A stretch of 64,000 nucleotides of DNA from JAOUEA01 sp963810915 (GTDB lineage: Bacteria; Actinomycetota; UBA4738; HRBIN12), in NCBI GenBank assembly GCA_963810915.1, contig CAWEPH010000004.1, positions 186,001 through 250,000 on the forward strand, written 5' to 3'. The notes under the pieces were generated by a model. That model did no database searches and was not told the origin of the DNA. It saw nothing but the letters and a program-made list of their open reading frames with translations. Shown one piece after another: positions 9,955 to 17,753 of this stretch. Position numbers and translations under genes: made by a program. Each line of letters starts with the position of its first letter. Position 1 is the first letter of the stretch.

Positions 9955-10669
9955 TCGCGCGGGGGCGTCCACATCACGAGTCGCTCGGTCCCCGGGTTCC
10001 TCCCCAGCGTTTCGGGATTCCGCTTCGCCAACGACTTCCCGCACGTCCCGGTGCGTCACATCGGCGTCCCGGGGGTGATCAGCATCCCGATCGGCGACGC
10101 GTCGAACGGGCTCTGCGGGGGGATGGCCTTCGCGGCGCGGGACTATTTCGAGGCCGGCAGGACGCCGACGACCGAGACCACCGCGCCCGGCGAAGGCCGG
10201 CTGTTCGATTTCCTCTGCGACGCGGCTGTTCGATAGCTTCGACCTGCCGATGGGGCCCGCGCGCTACCTGGAGCTGATGAGCCCCATGCTCGCCGACGGC
10301 GAGTCGATCTGGAGCCGCGCGGGCCTCCTGCCGCACGGGCGAGCCTGGCGGACGATCCGCGACGAATGGCCGAAGGTACGGGCCGACATCGACGCCGGCC
10401 ACCCCTCCCCGCTCGGCCTCATCAAGGTGAAGTCGTCGGATCCCCGACAGCTCAAGCAGGACCATCAGGTCCTGGCGTACGGCTACGACCTGACCGGGGG
10501 CCTCCTCACGCTCCGGCTGTACGACCCCAACCAGCCCGAGCGCGACGACGTGATGCTGTCGGCCGGGCCGCTCGACCCCACGCGGCCCCTCGCGATCACG
10601 CCGTCGCCCCCCACCGGTCCGATCTATGCGTTCTTCCGCGTGGCGTACGCCGCCGCGGATCCACCCTGA
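9955..10669 (+). CDS. Papain-like cysteine-peptidase-like protein, split and without a clear start codon
   Basis: A conserved protein type with a possible papain-like triad. Cys is in SNGLCGGM (codon 10114-10116), His in DHQVLAYGYDL (about 10463) and Asp in LYDPNQPE (10523), in the order and spacing expected of C39/papain-like folds. The frame opens directly after the patatin stop and reads PGFLPSVSGFRFANDFPH before the first usable start, GTG 10051, so the true start is unresolved; a mis-called base near 9975 or a rare start is possible. At about 10220 the frame changes by one base, joining FLCD to RLFDSFDLP. No peptidase activity can be asserted from the sequence. It follows the patatin gene with no spacer and is probably in the same transcript. 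Confidence 0.55.
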
Positions 10670-10713
10670 TCGGCCTCCCGACCGGGAGCGGCGAGTGGCG
10701 CTAAGGTCGGGCC

Positions 10714-11376
10714 GTGGCCGTCTCACCTGCAGCCGGAACGCCTCCGCGTCACATCCGGGCGATGGTGCGCGTCCTGGTCGCGGGCGCGCTCGGGGTCATC
10801 GTCGCCGCCGTGGCCGCGCTCTTCCTCCCCTGGCAGGTGTCGAGTCTCCTCGGATGGGACACGACGGCGATCGCGTTCTGCGTGTGGGTCTGGTCCGCGA
10901 CCCGCGGGTCCGACGCAGCCACCACCCACCGACACGCGATCCGTGAGGACGATTCGCGCAGAGCCGCAGAGCTCGTCCTGATCGCGGCGTGCATCGCGAG
11001 CCTCGCCGGTGTGGCCGTGGCGCTCTTGCTCGCGTCGACCGAGACGGGGCTCTCGCGGACGCTGACCACGGGCGTCGTCGTGCTCACGGTGGGGGTGTCC
11101 TGGCTGGCGGTGCACACCCAATATGCCCTGCGATACGCGCACCTCTACTATCGGGACGGCGGGGGCATCGACTTCCACAACGAGCGACCGCCGGACTACG
11201 GGGACTTCGCGTACGTGGCGTTCACCCTGGGGATGACCTATCAGGTCTCGGACACGGACCTCACGACGAAGGCCATCCGGAAGACGGCGCTGCGGCACGC
11301 CCTGATCTCCTACGTGTTCGGTATCTCGGTGATCGCCGTCATGATCAACGTGGTGGCGGGCCTGCTGAGCCGCTAG
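10714..11376 (+). CDS. DUF1345 family membrane protein
   Basis: A 220-residue integral membrane protein with four to five hydrophobic helices. The conserved DUF1345 stretch is clear: HTQYALRYAHLYY, GGIDF, PDYGDFAYVAFTLGMTYQ, VSDTDL and the terminal helix ISYVFGISVIAVMINVV. The family function is not established. The GTG at 10714 follows the previous stop by about 44 bases. No partner or regulatory feature tells what it does. Confidence 0.8.
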   Translation: MAVSPAAGTPPRHIRAMVRVLVAGALGVIVAAVAALFLPWQVSSLLGWDTTAIAFCVWVWSATRGSDAATTHRHAIREDDSRRAAELVLIAACIASLAGVAVALLLASTETGLSRTLTTGVVVLTVGVSWLAVHTQYALRYAHLYYRDGGGIDFHNERPPDYGDFAYVAFTLGMTYQVSDTDLTTKAIRKTALRHALISYVFGISVIAVMINVVAGLLSR

Positions 11377-11453
11377 GCGTCGCGGTACGTGCGCTCGGCG
11401 CATCCACCTCGAGCGGCGTAGGCTTCCGCACCACGACTCATGGGACGAGGTCG

Positions 11454-12176
11454 ATGAGCAGCGACGGATCGATCTGCGACCAGATGCGTGCGGCCTGCGC
11501 GGGCATCTGGGACGCGCTGCACGCGCATCCGTTCTTGCGTGAGCTCGCGGCGGGCACCCTTGCGCTCGAGAAGTTCCGATTCTTCCTGGAACAGGACAAC
11601 TTCTACCTGGTGGACTATGCGCGCTGCCTCGCGCTGGGTGCGGCGAAGTCCCACGACGAGACCGAACTCCGGTACTTCACGGTGGACCTCAACCAGGTCC
11701 TCGACGCCGAGCTCCCGAGCAACCGCGCGTTGCTGGCGCGGGTGACCGAGATGGGCGCTGGCGATCGGGGCGGCGCCGCGACGATGGCCCCCGCCAACGT
11801 GGCCTACACCAGTTACATGCAGGCACTCGCGCTGCGCGGCGGGCCGCTCGAGATCATGGCCGCGCTCCTGCCGTGCGCGTGGAGCTACGTGGAGATCGCG
11901 CAGCGGCTCGCGGCTGAGGCGACGTCGCATCACGAGGTATACGCGGATTGGATCGGCTACTTCACGCTTCCCGCCAACGTGGAGATGGTGGCCGCGATGC
12001 GCCGCGACTTCGATCGGCTCGCCTCGGAGGAAGGCGTGGGCTCCGCCCGGCGTGCGGAACTCGGCGAGATCTTCGCCACCAGCTCCCGGCTGGAACGGGG
12101 GTTCTGGGAGATGGCCTACACCATGGAGCAGTGGCCGGATCTGCAGGACGCGTCACGGCGAGCCGCCTTGCCTTGA
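11454..12176 (+). CDS. tenA: TenA/THI-4 family aminopyrimidine aminohydrolase
   Basis: A 240-residue TenA-type enzyme. Characterised TenA proteins hydrolyse 4-amino-5-aminomethyl-2-methylpyrimidine to hydroxymethylpyrimidine (HMP) in thiamine salvage; some also cleave thiamine. Key positions of B. subtilis TenA are present: D48 and Y51 in EQDNFYL (as D44 and Y47), nucleophile C141 in LLPCAWSY (as C135), and E219 in GFWEMAY (as E205). The ATG at 11454 has GACGAGG just upstream. It precedes a ThiXYZ-type importer by 80 bases containing a promoter and operator-like site. A second, diverged TenA lies at 23968. The pairing with the importer supports uptake and processing of a thiamine-type pyrimidine. 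Confidence 0.85.
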   Translation: MSSDGSICDQMRAACAGIWDALHAHPFLRELAAGTLALEKFRFFLEQDNFYLVDYARCLALGAAKSHDETELRYFTVDLNQVLDAELPSNRALLARVTEMGAGDRGGAATMAPANVAYTSYMQALALRGGPLEIMAALLPCAWSYVEIAQRLAAEATSHHEVYADWIGYFTLPANVEMVAAMRRDFDRLASEEGVGSARRAELGEIFATSSRLERGFWEMAYTMEQWPDLQDASRRAALP

Positions 12177-12241
12177 CCGCTCCGGAGGCCCGTTGCTACA
12201 GTCGCGCCTCAAGATTCGATGCCTGGAATATCAGATAATCC
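12173..12241 (+). promoter_or_regulatory. Putative promoter and ATCTGATRT-type operator upstream of the importer operon
   Basis: TTGACC (12173-12178) and TACAGT (12197-12202) are separated by 18 bases and fit an actinobacterial -35/-10 pair. About 20 bases further on, ATATCAGATAAT (12228-12239) reads TTATCTGATAT on the minus strand and shares ATCTGATRT with sites at 15140 and 23949. The AT-rich patch stands out from the GC-rich surroundings. It would lie in the 5' leader, where a bound repressor could block elongation. Inferred from pattern only. Confidence 0.45.
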
Positions 12242-12256
12242 CGCTGGGGGGAGAGC

Positions 12257-13058
12257 TTGGGGCAGGGGGCAGTGCGTGACGCGGCGGCCGCGCCGAACCC
12301 GGCGGACGACTCGGTCGGCATCTCGTTCCGCTCGATCCGGAAGACCTTCGGCGAGGTGGTGGCGCTCGACGGCGTGACGTTCGAGATCGAACGGCACTCG
12401 CGGATCGGCATCGTGGGTCCGAGCGGCGGTGGCAAATCGACGCTCCTACAGCTCTGCGCGGGTCTCCTCGAACCCGACAGCGGGGTCGTGAACGTCGAGG
12501 GAGCCACCGACCCGAAAGGACGGCTCGCGCGCTGCGCGATGATGCCGCAGCGCGACCTCCTGCTCCCGTGGCGCACCGCGCTCGACAACGCGATCATCGC
12601 GATGCAGAACCGCGGCGTCTCCCGCGACGCCGCGCGCGAGAAGACGCGTCCCTACTTCGAGCACTTCGGCCTGGCCGAGTTCGAGGGCGTACGTCCCGCC
12701 CAGCTCTCCGGCGGGATGCGTCAGCGCGTGAGCTTCCTGCGCACCTTGATGGCGGAGAAGGACGTCCTCCTGCTCGACGAGCCGTTCGGCGCCCTGGACT
12801 CGATCACCCGCGCACAGATGCAGGAGTGGCTGCTGCGCGCTCTGGGCGACGTGCCGAGGACGGTGCTCCTCGTGACCCACGACGTCGAGGAGGCGATCCT
12901 GCTGAGCAAGACCGTCGTGGTCATGTCCGCGCGTCCGGGACGCGTCCTGAAGGTGCTCGGAGACCGACCTCGAGACCGCGGGCCAGTCCCGTCGCGAGAT
13001 CGTCACGAGCCCCGCGTTCGTCGCGCTCAAGGAGCAAGCGCTGGAGGCCATCGAGTGA
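12257..13058 (+). CDS. ABC transporter ATP-binding protein, ThiZ/SsuB type, with a late frame change
   Basis: ATPase of a nitrate/sulfonate/thiamine-precursor class importer. Walker A GPSGGGKST, Q-loop MMPQRDLLLPW, signature LSGGMRQR, Walker B DVLLLDEPFGALD and the H-loop THDVEEA are all intact. The TTG at 12257 follows GGGGGGAGAGC; a GTG at 12272 is an alternative. Near 12970 the frame shifts by one base, after which the expected tail (LETAGQSRREIVTSPAFVALK) reads to TGA 13056-13058. The permease start overlaps this stop as GTGA. The catalytic domain is unaffected by the shift. With the permease and ThiY-like lipoprotein it would form an importer for a pyrimidine or another planar nitrogen heterocycle. 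Confidence 0.85.
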
Positions 13059-13904
13059 ACACGAAGGTGCCGGTGGAGCCGGCCGCGCCGGGAGGCACCC
13101 TCGGCCGAGGTGACGCCGGTGCGCAAGCCGGGTCGACTCAAGCGACTCTGGCGTGCGTACGGCCTCGCGGCGCTGTTCACGCTGATCATGATCGCGCTGT
13201 GGGAGGCGATCATCCGCGGGTTCCACGTCCCCAAGTACCTGTTCCCGGCGCCGTCGCAGGTCGCCGTGGCCCTGCGTGACGACTGGTCGAGCATCCTCGC
13301 GCCGGCCATGTGGGTCTCCCTGCGCGAGATCGTGATCGGCTTCGTGATCGCGGCCGTGGCGGGTGTGGGCCTCGCGATCGTCCTGCACATGTTCGGCCCG
13401 CTCCGTCGCGCCGTGTATCCACTCCTGATCGGATCGCAGACGATCCCGATCGTGGTGCTCGCGCCGATCCTCGTCATCGTCCTCGGCTACGGGATCCTGC
13501 CCAAGCTGGTGATCGTCGCGCTGATCTGCTTCTTCCCCATCGTCGTGAACGGCCTGGACGGTCTCCGCTCGGTCGACGACGACTTCATCCACATGATGAA
13601 GACCCTCGATGCCAGCCGTTGGGCGATCTTCCGGCGCATCGAGTTCCCCGCCGCGCTTCCGGCGATCTTCTCGGGCATGCGGATCGCGGCCACGTTCGCC
13701 GCGATCGGCGCGGTGTTCGGGGAGTGGTCGGGCGCGAGCGCCGGCCTCGGGTTCGTGATGTTGCAGGCCACGCCGAACCTGCAGACCGCGCGCATCTTCG
13801 CCGCCATCTTGATCCTCACCCTGATCGCGATGGCGTTGTTCGCGCTGGTCTCGTTGTTGGAACGGCTCCTCGTCCCCTGGGCGCCGAGGGGGAATGCGAT
13901 GTAG
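13055..13904 (+). CDS. ABC transporter permease, ThiX/SsuC type, with an early frame change
   Basis: Inner-membrane permease of the same importer, with about six hydrophobic helices and the EAA loop (EFPAALPAIFSGMRIA) that contacts the ATPase. The likely start is GTG 13055, overlapping the ATPase stop as GTGA. The short N-terminal tail then needs a one-base frame change near 13095 to join EVTPVRKPGRLKRLW and the first helix; a GTG at 13110 lies directly in the second frame. The order ATPase, permease, binding protein and the sequence type fit ThiXYZ- or RibXY-like importers of thiamine precursors or flavins; the substrate cannot be fixed from the permease. Confidence 0.85.
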
Positions 13905-13981
13905 GGCTCGCAAGGGCGCGATGCCATCGGAGGGAGGCGCGTGGGATCCCACGGGCCGGGCGGATGAAAGGACGGGTCGAG

Positions 13982-15049
13982 ATGGACCGATCTGGTCTCA
14001 AGCGGAAACTCGCGGTGCTCGCGGCGCTCACGTGCCTCGCGCTGGTGGCCGCGGCGTGCAGCAACAACGACGACAGCGGCGGCTCGTCGTCGACCGCGTC
14101 GGCGGGCGGCTCGGGTGCCTCGAGCGCCCCGGCCGACCTCAAGGTCGAACTGGATTGGACGCCCAACCCGGACCACGTGGGCCTCTACTACGCGCAGGAC
14201 AAGGGATACTTCGCCGACGAGAACCTCACGGTGAGCTTCCAGGCCCCGGCGACCGCGGCGGATCCGATCAAGCTCGTGGGCCTGAACAAGGTCGACCTCG
14301 CGATCTTCTACGAGTCGGGCATGTTCTACGGGCAAGAGAGCGGGCTGCCGGTGATGTCCGTGGCGACCGTCGTCCCGGTGCCGCTGAACTCGATGATCGT
14401 CTCCCCCGACGTCCCCATGAGCGACCTCTCCCAGATCGCGGGGAAGTCGGTGGGGGTCACCGGCCTCCCGAGCGACGACGACATCTTCAACTCGATGCTG
14501 ACGACCGCCGGCGTGAGCGCTGGCGACGTCACGAAGGTCAACGTCGGGTTCAACCTCGTCACCTCGCTCCTGTCCAACAAGGTCGACGCCATCATCGGCG
14601 GCTACCAGAACGTGGAGGCCATCCAGGTCGAGCAGGAGACGGGCAAGAAGCCCACGGTGTACCCGGCCAATGAGTTGGGGGTGCCGAACTACGCCGAGCT
14701 GATCGTGGCGGCCAACGCCGACAAGCTGTCGAGCGACCCCGCGTACGCCGACGCCGTGACGCGGTTCGTGGCGGCCCTGATCAAGGGCACTGACGGGGCC
14801 ATCGCCGATCCGGCGGGCGCCACGGCCGTGATGAAGGACGTCACGCAGTACGACGCGAAGTTCCTCGATGAGAGCGTCCCCTACACCCTGACGCTCCTGA
14901 AGCCGGCCTCCGGCACGAAGACCGGCTGCATCGACTCGGCCGCGTGGCAGAGCTACGGGGACTGGATGAAGACCAACGGCCTGATCAAGTCGACGCCCGA
15001 CGCGTCCGCGATCTCCACCGACCAGTACATGCCCTACAGCTGTTCGTGA
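13982..15049 (+). CDS. ThiY-like substrate-binding lipoprotein (NMT1/THI5-type fold)
   Basis: Periplasmic-face binding protein of about 355 residues, anchored by a lipobox LVAAAC (C26) after a signal peptide MDRSGLKRKLAVLAAL, then a Ser/Gly linker. The mature N-terminus has the family hallmark DWTPNPDHVGLYYAQDKGYF, shared by ThiY and related pyrimidine- or flavin-binding proteins. ATG 13982 has AAAGGA nine bases upstream; an ATG at 13964 is also in frame. The ORF ends at 15049, followed by a strong terminator. ThiY members bind N-formyl-aminopyrimidine or HMP, and the two TenA genes nearby point to such a ligand. A riboflavin- or other heterocycle-binding role is an alternative. Confidence 0.85.
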   Translation: MDRSGLKRKLAVLAALTCLALVAAACSNNDDSGGSSSTASAGGSGASSAPADLKVELDWTPNPDHVGLYYAQDKGYFADENLTVSFQAPATAADPIKLVGLNKVDLAIFYESGMFYGQESGLPVMSVATVVPVPLNSMIVSPDVPMSDLSQIAGKSVGVTGLPSDDDIFNSMLTTAGVSAGDVTKVNVGFNLVTSLLSNKVDAIIGGYQNVEAIQVEQETGKKPTVYPANELGVPNYAELIVAANADKLSSDPAYADAVTRFVAALIKGTDGAIADPAGATAVMKDVTQYDAKFLDESVPYTLTLLKPASGTKTGCIDSAAWQSYGDWMKTNGLIKSTPDASAISTDQYMPYSCS

Positions 15050-15055
15050 GCCACC

Positions 15056-15091
15056 GGCCCGAGGGAGAGAGCCCGTGCTCTCCCTCGGGCC
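15056..15091 (+). terminator. Perfect hairpin terminator after the importer operon
   Basis: A 14-base-pair perfect inverted repeat, GGCCCGAGGGAGAG (15056-15069) and CTCTCCCTCGGGCC (15078-15091), with an eight-base loop, begins seven bases after the binding-protein stop. There is no long T-run, as is usual in GC-rich actinobacteria. It separates the importer operon from the next promoter at 15110. Confidence 0.8.
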
Positions 15092-15109
15092 GGCCCAACA
15101 CGGGTCGCG

Positions 15110-15153
15110 TTGACACCGTGTTGGCACATCACATATAAAATCTGATATCTCAT
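15110..15153 (+). promoter_or_regulatory. Strong promoter with overlapping operator-like motif before the M20 gene
   Basis: A consensus -35 TTGACA (15110-15115) and -10 TATAAA (15134-15139) are spaced by 18 bases, one of the best sigma-70-type promoters in the window. Immediately downstream, AATCTGATATCTCAT (15139-15153) carries the ATCTGATRT core over the expected start of transcription. This is a position where a repressor would block RNA polymerase. The GntR/FCD protein at 23209 is the obvious candidate regulator, by inference. Confidence 0.65.
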
Positions 15154-15167
15154 CCTGAGGAGCGCAC

Positions 15168-16379
15168 ATGGACGTGGGCACCGGAACCAGCGAGGTCGCG
15201 GAGCGGGTGCTCGGGCGCCTGGACCTCGACCGGGCGGTGGAGCTCGTTCAGGAGGTGTGCCGCATCCCGAGCATCCTCGGGGAGGAGGGTCCGCTCGCCG
15301 AGTACCTCGCCTCGGTGATGCGCGCCTCCGGGTTCGAGGATGTGGCCCTTCAGCCCGTCCTCCCGGAGCGCCCCAACGCGATCGGCGAGGTCCGCTTCGG
15401 CCCCGGCCGGCGCGTCGTGATGACGGGACACATGGACACCAAACCCGTCTCTCACGGGTGGGAGGTCACCGAACCGTTCTCGGGGGCGTTGATCGACGGT
15501 TCCGTGTACGGCCACGGCGTCATGGACATGAAGGCGGCGCTCGTCTGCCAGATCGTGGCGATCGAGGCGGTGCGTGCCAGCGGCCTGCCGCTCACCGGGA
15601 CCCTCGCGATGGCGGCCGTGTCCGATCACATGGGCGACCAGCTCGGATCGATCGCCTACTTCGACGAACACGATGCGGACCTCTGCGTGCTGGGCGAGCT
15701 CACCGACAACGAGGTCTGCCTCGGGCATCGGGGTCGCTACTACTTCGACGTCACCACGCTCGGCCGCTCGGCACACACCTGTCACAAGCCGTCCGCGATC
15801 AACGCCAACGTCCTGGCCGCCCAGGCGGTGCTCGCGCTGGACGCGTCGAAGTACGAACCACAGCTGGAGCCCTGGGTCGTCGAGCTGTTCGGTCCGGAGA
15901 CCTACGTGGTGCCCGGACGGATCTACGGCGGTCTGCCCCCCGGCGGTCCTTCGATGATCCCGGATGAGTGCGTGATCCGCGTCGACTGCCGTCCGCAGCC
16001 CGGGGTGAGCATCGAGGAGGTCCGCGCGGAGATCGACCGGTGCCTCACGCGCGCCGAGGAGGCGGACCCACGTTTCCGCGCCGACGTCGTGCTCGCCGAC
16101 GTGAAGCGTGGTTACCTCGCGGATCCGGAGGACGAGGTCGTGCGCTTGATGCGCACCGCGGTGCGCGAGGTCCGGGGCGCCGAGCCCCCGCTGCGGGTCG
16201 AGAACTGGCTCGGGGACACGGCCAGCTTCGGCGAGAAGGTGCCGACGGTGATCTTCGGCCCCGGCGGGCCGCCCGTGTACTGCCCGGACGAGCATCTGAC
16301 GGTCGAGGAGATCCACGAGGCGACCAAGGTCTACGCGGCGTTCGCCGCCCTCGCCCTCTCGGGTCCCTCCACGGGGTAG
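15168..16379 (+). CDS. M20-family metallohydrolase-like protein lacking the canonical Glu-Glu pair
   Basis: A 403-residue ArgE/DapE/M20-type protein. The metal-site motifs TGHMDTKP (H88, D90) and GHGVMDMKAA (D120), E177 in GELTD and a final PDEHLT are present. However, the normal DEE motif with the general base and a metal ligand reads SDHMGD (residues 152-157), so both glutamates are absent. In Bacillus the M20 protein YlmB deformylates N-formyl-aminopyrimidine and sits with ThiXYZ and TenA, so this gene may be its functional counterpart or a non-hydrolytic relative. ATG 15168 has GAGGAG five bases upstream. It starts a long operon with its own promoter, and is followed by the M29/NicX-like gene after four bases. 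Confidence 0.8.
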   Translation: MDVGTGTSEVAERVLGRLDLDRAVELVQEVCRIPSILGEEGPLAEYLASVMRASGFEDVALQPVLPERPNAIGEVRFGPGRRVVMTGHMDTKPVSHGWEVTEPFSGALIDGSVYGHGVMDMKAALVCQIVAIEAVRASGLPLTGTLAMAAVSDHMGDQLGSIAYFDEHDADLCVLGELTDNEVCLGHRGRYYFDVTTLGRSAHTCHKPSAINANVLAAQAVLALDASKYEPQLEPWVVELFGPETYVVPGRIYGGLPPGGPSMIPDECVIRVDCRPQPGVSIEEVRAEIDRCLTRAEEADPRFRADVVLADVKRGYLADPEDEVVRLMRTAVREVRGAEPPLRVENWLGDTASFGEKVPTVIFGPGGPPVYCPDEHLTVEEIHEATKVYAAFAALALSGPSTG

Positions 16380-16383
16380 CGGC

Positions 16384-17345
16384 GTGACCGCGGCGGAGGC
16401 GGGCTTCGACAACCTCCTGGATCGCTGCCTCGCGGTGCGCGCGGGCGAGCAGGTGGTGCTGCTGACGGACGAGGGCACCGACGGCGCCGTGGTCGCCGGG
16501 CTGGAGGAGGGGATCGGGCGGCGCGGCGCCACCCCGGTGCTCGCGCGCATGCCCGTGCCGCCGCTCCCTGGTTCGGAGCCGCCGAGCGCGGTGGCGGCGA
16601 TGATGCGCGAAGCCGGCGCGGTGATCGAGCTCACGAGCCTGTTCATCGGTTCGAGCACGGCGCGCCAGCGCGCCACGCAGGCCGGCGTCCGATACCTCGC
16701 GATGCCGGGCGTCCGGCTCGAGACCTTCCGCGACGACGGACCCCTCACGGTCGACTTCGACGCGATCCGATCCGACGCCGAGCGGATCGGGCGGGCCTGG
16801 GGGGACGCTGAGCGCTTCCACCTCACGACGCCCGGCGGCACCGACCTCAGCGGATCCGTGGTCGGGCGCCCGGGGCGCGTGCTGCACGGCCTGGCGCGCG
16901 AGGACGGGGCCTACATGGCGCCTCCCGACATCGAGGCGGGCACGGCGCCGGTGGAGGGGACCACGTCCGGTGTGGTCGTCGTGGATGCGGATCTGCTGTT
17001 CATGGGACAGGGCCCGTTGCCCGAGCCGGTCGTGATCCACGTCGCCGAGGGCGAGATGGTGGGCCTGGACGGCGCGGAGGCGGGGCGGCTCGAGGAGATG
17101 CTCGCGCGCTGCGCGGACGAGCGGATGCGCAACGTGGCCGAGGTGTCGATGGCGTTCAACCCGTCGGGGCACGTGTGCGGGGTGGCGATGGAGACGGAGT
17201 CGGCGCGCGGCACCGCGCACATCGCGCTCGGCAACTCGATCGCCTACGGCGGGGTCGTCGATGCCGTGGCGCACCTGGATTGCGTGATGCGCGACGCGAC
17301 GCTCGAGGTCGACGGCCGCCCGGTGATGGTGGCAGGTGAGCTCGT

Positions 17346-17349
<4 letters not shown>
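16384..17349 (+). CDS. M29-like aminopeptidase / dihydroxypyridine dioxygenase (NicX)-like metalloprotein
   Basis: A 321-residue protein of the superfamily that holds aminopeptidase T (M29) and NicX, the iron enzyme that opens the ring of 2,5-dihydroxypyridine. The conserved C-terminal half is visible: MRNVAEVSMAFNP with E253, E270 in AMET, GTAHIALGNS (H279), then AHLDCVM (H297 and D299) and LEVDG. The H-x-D pair matches the metal-binding pair of NicX. Whether it cleaves peptides or a heterocycle cannot be settled from sequence, but its operon contains no other peptide-linked gene and many heterocycle-type enzymes. The GTG at 16384 lies four bases after the M20 stop; its own stop overlaps the next start (GTGTGA). 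Confidence 0.65.

Positions 17350-17749
<400 letters not shown>

Positions 17750-17753
<4 letters not shown>

Noticed and set aside
8123..10669. A Pycsar-type antiphage system (cyclase plus effector)
   Set aside because: Known Pycsar effectors carry a cyclic-nucleotide-binding domain, and none is present in the SLATT-like or patatin proteins; the cyclase is also an eight-TM type. The looser idea is kept as a finding.
12200..12256. TPP riboswitch (THI-box) upstream of the ThiZ-like gene
   Set aside because: GATAATCCCGCTGGGGGGA loosely resembles the THI-box 3' part (GATAATGCCAGCGTAGGGA), but the CTGAGA element and the paired stems are missing and the upstream 80 bases hold a promoter. The same AT-rich core recurs at promoters where no riboswitch could fit.
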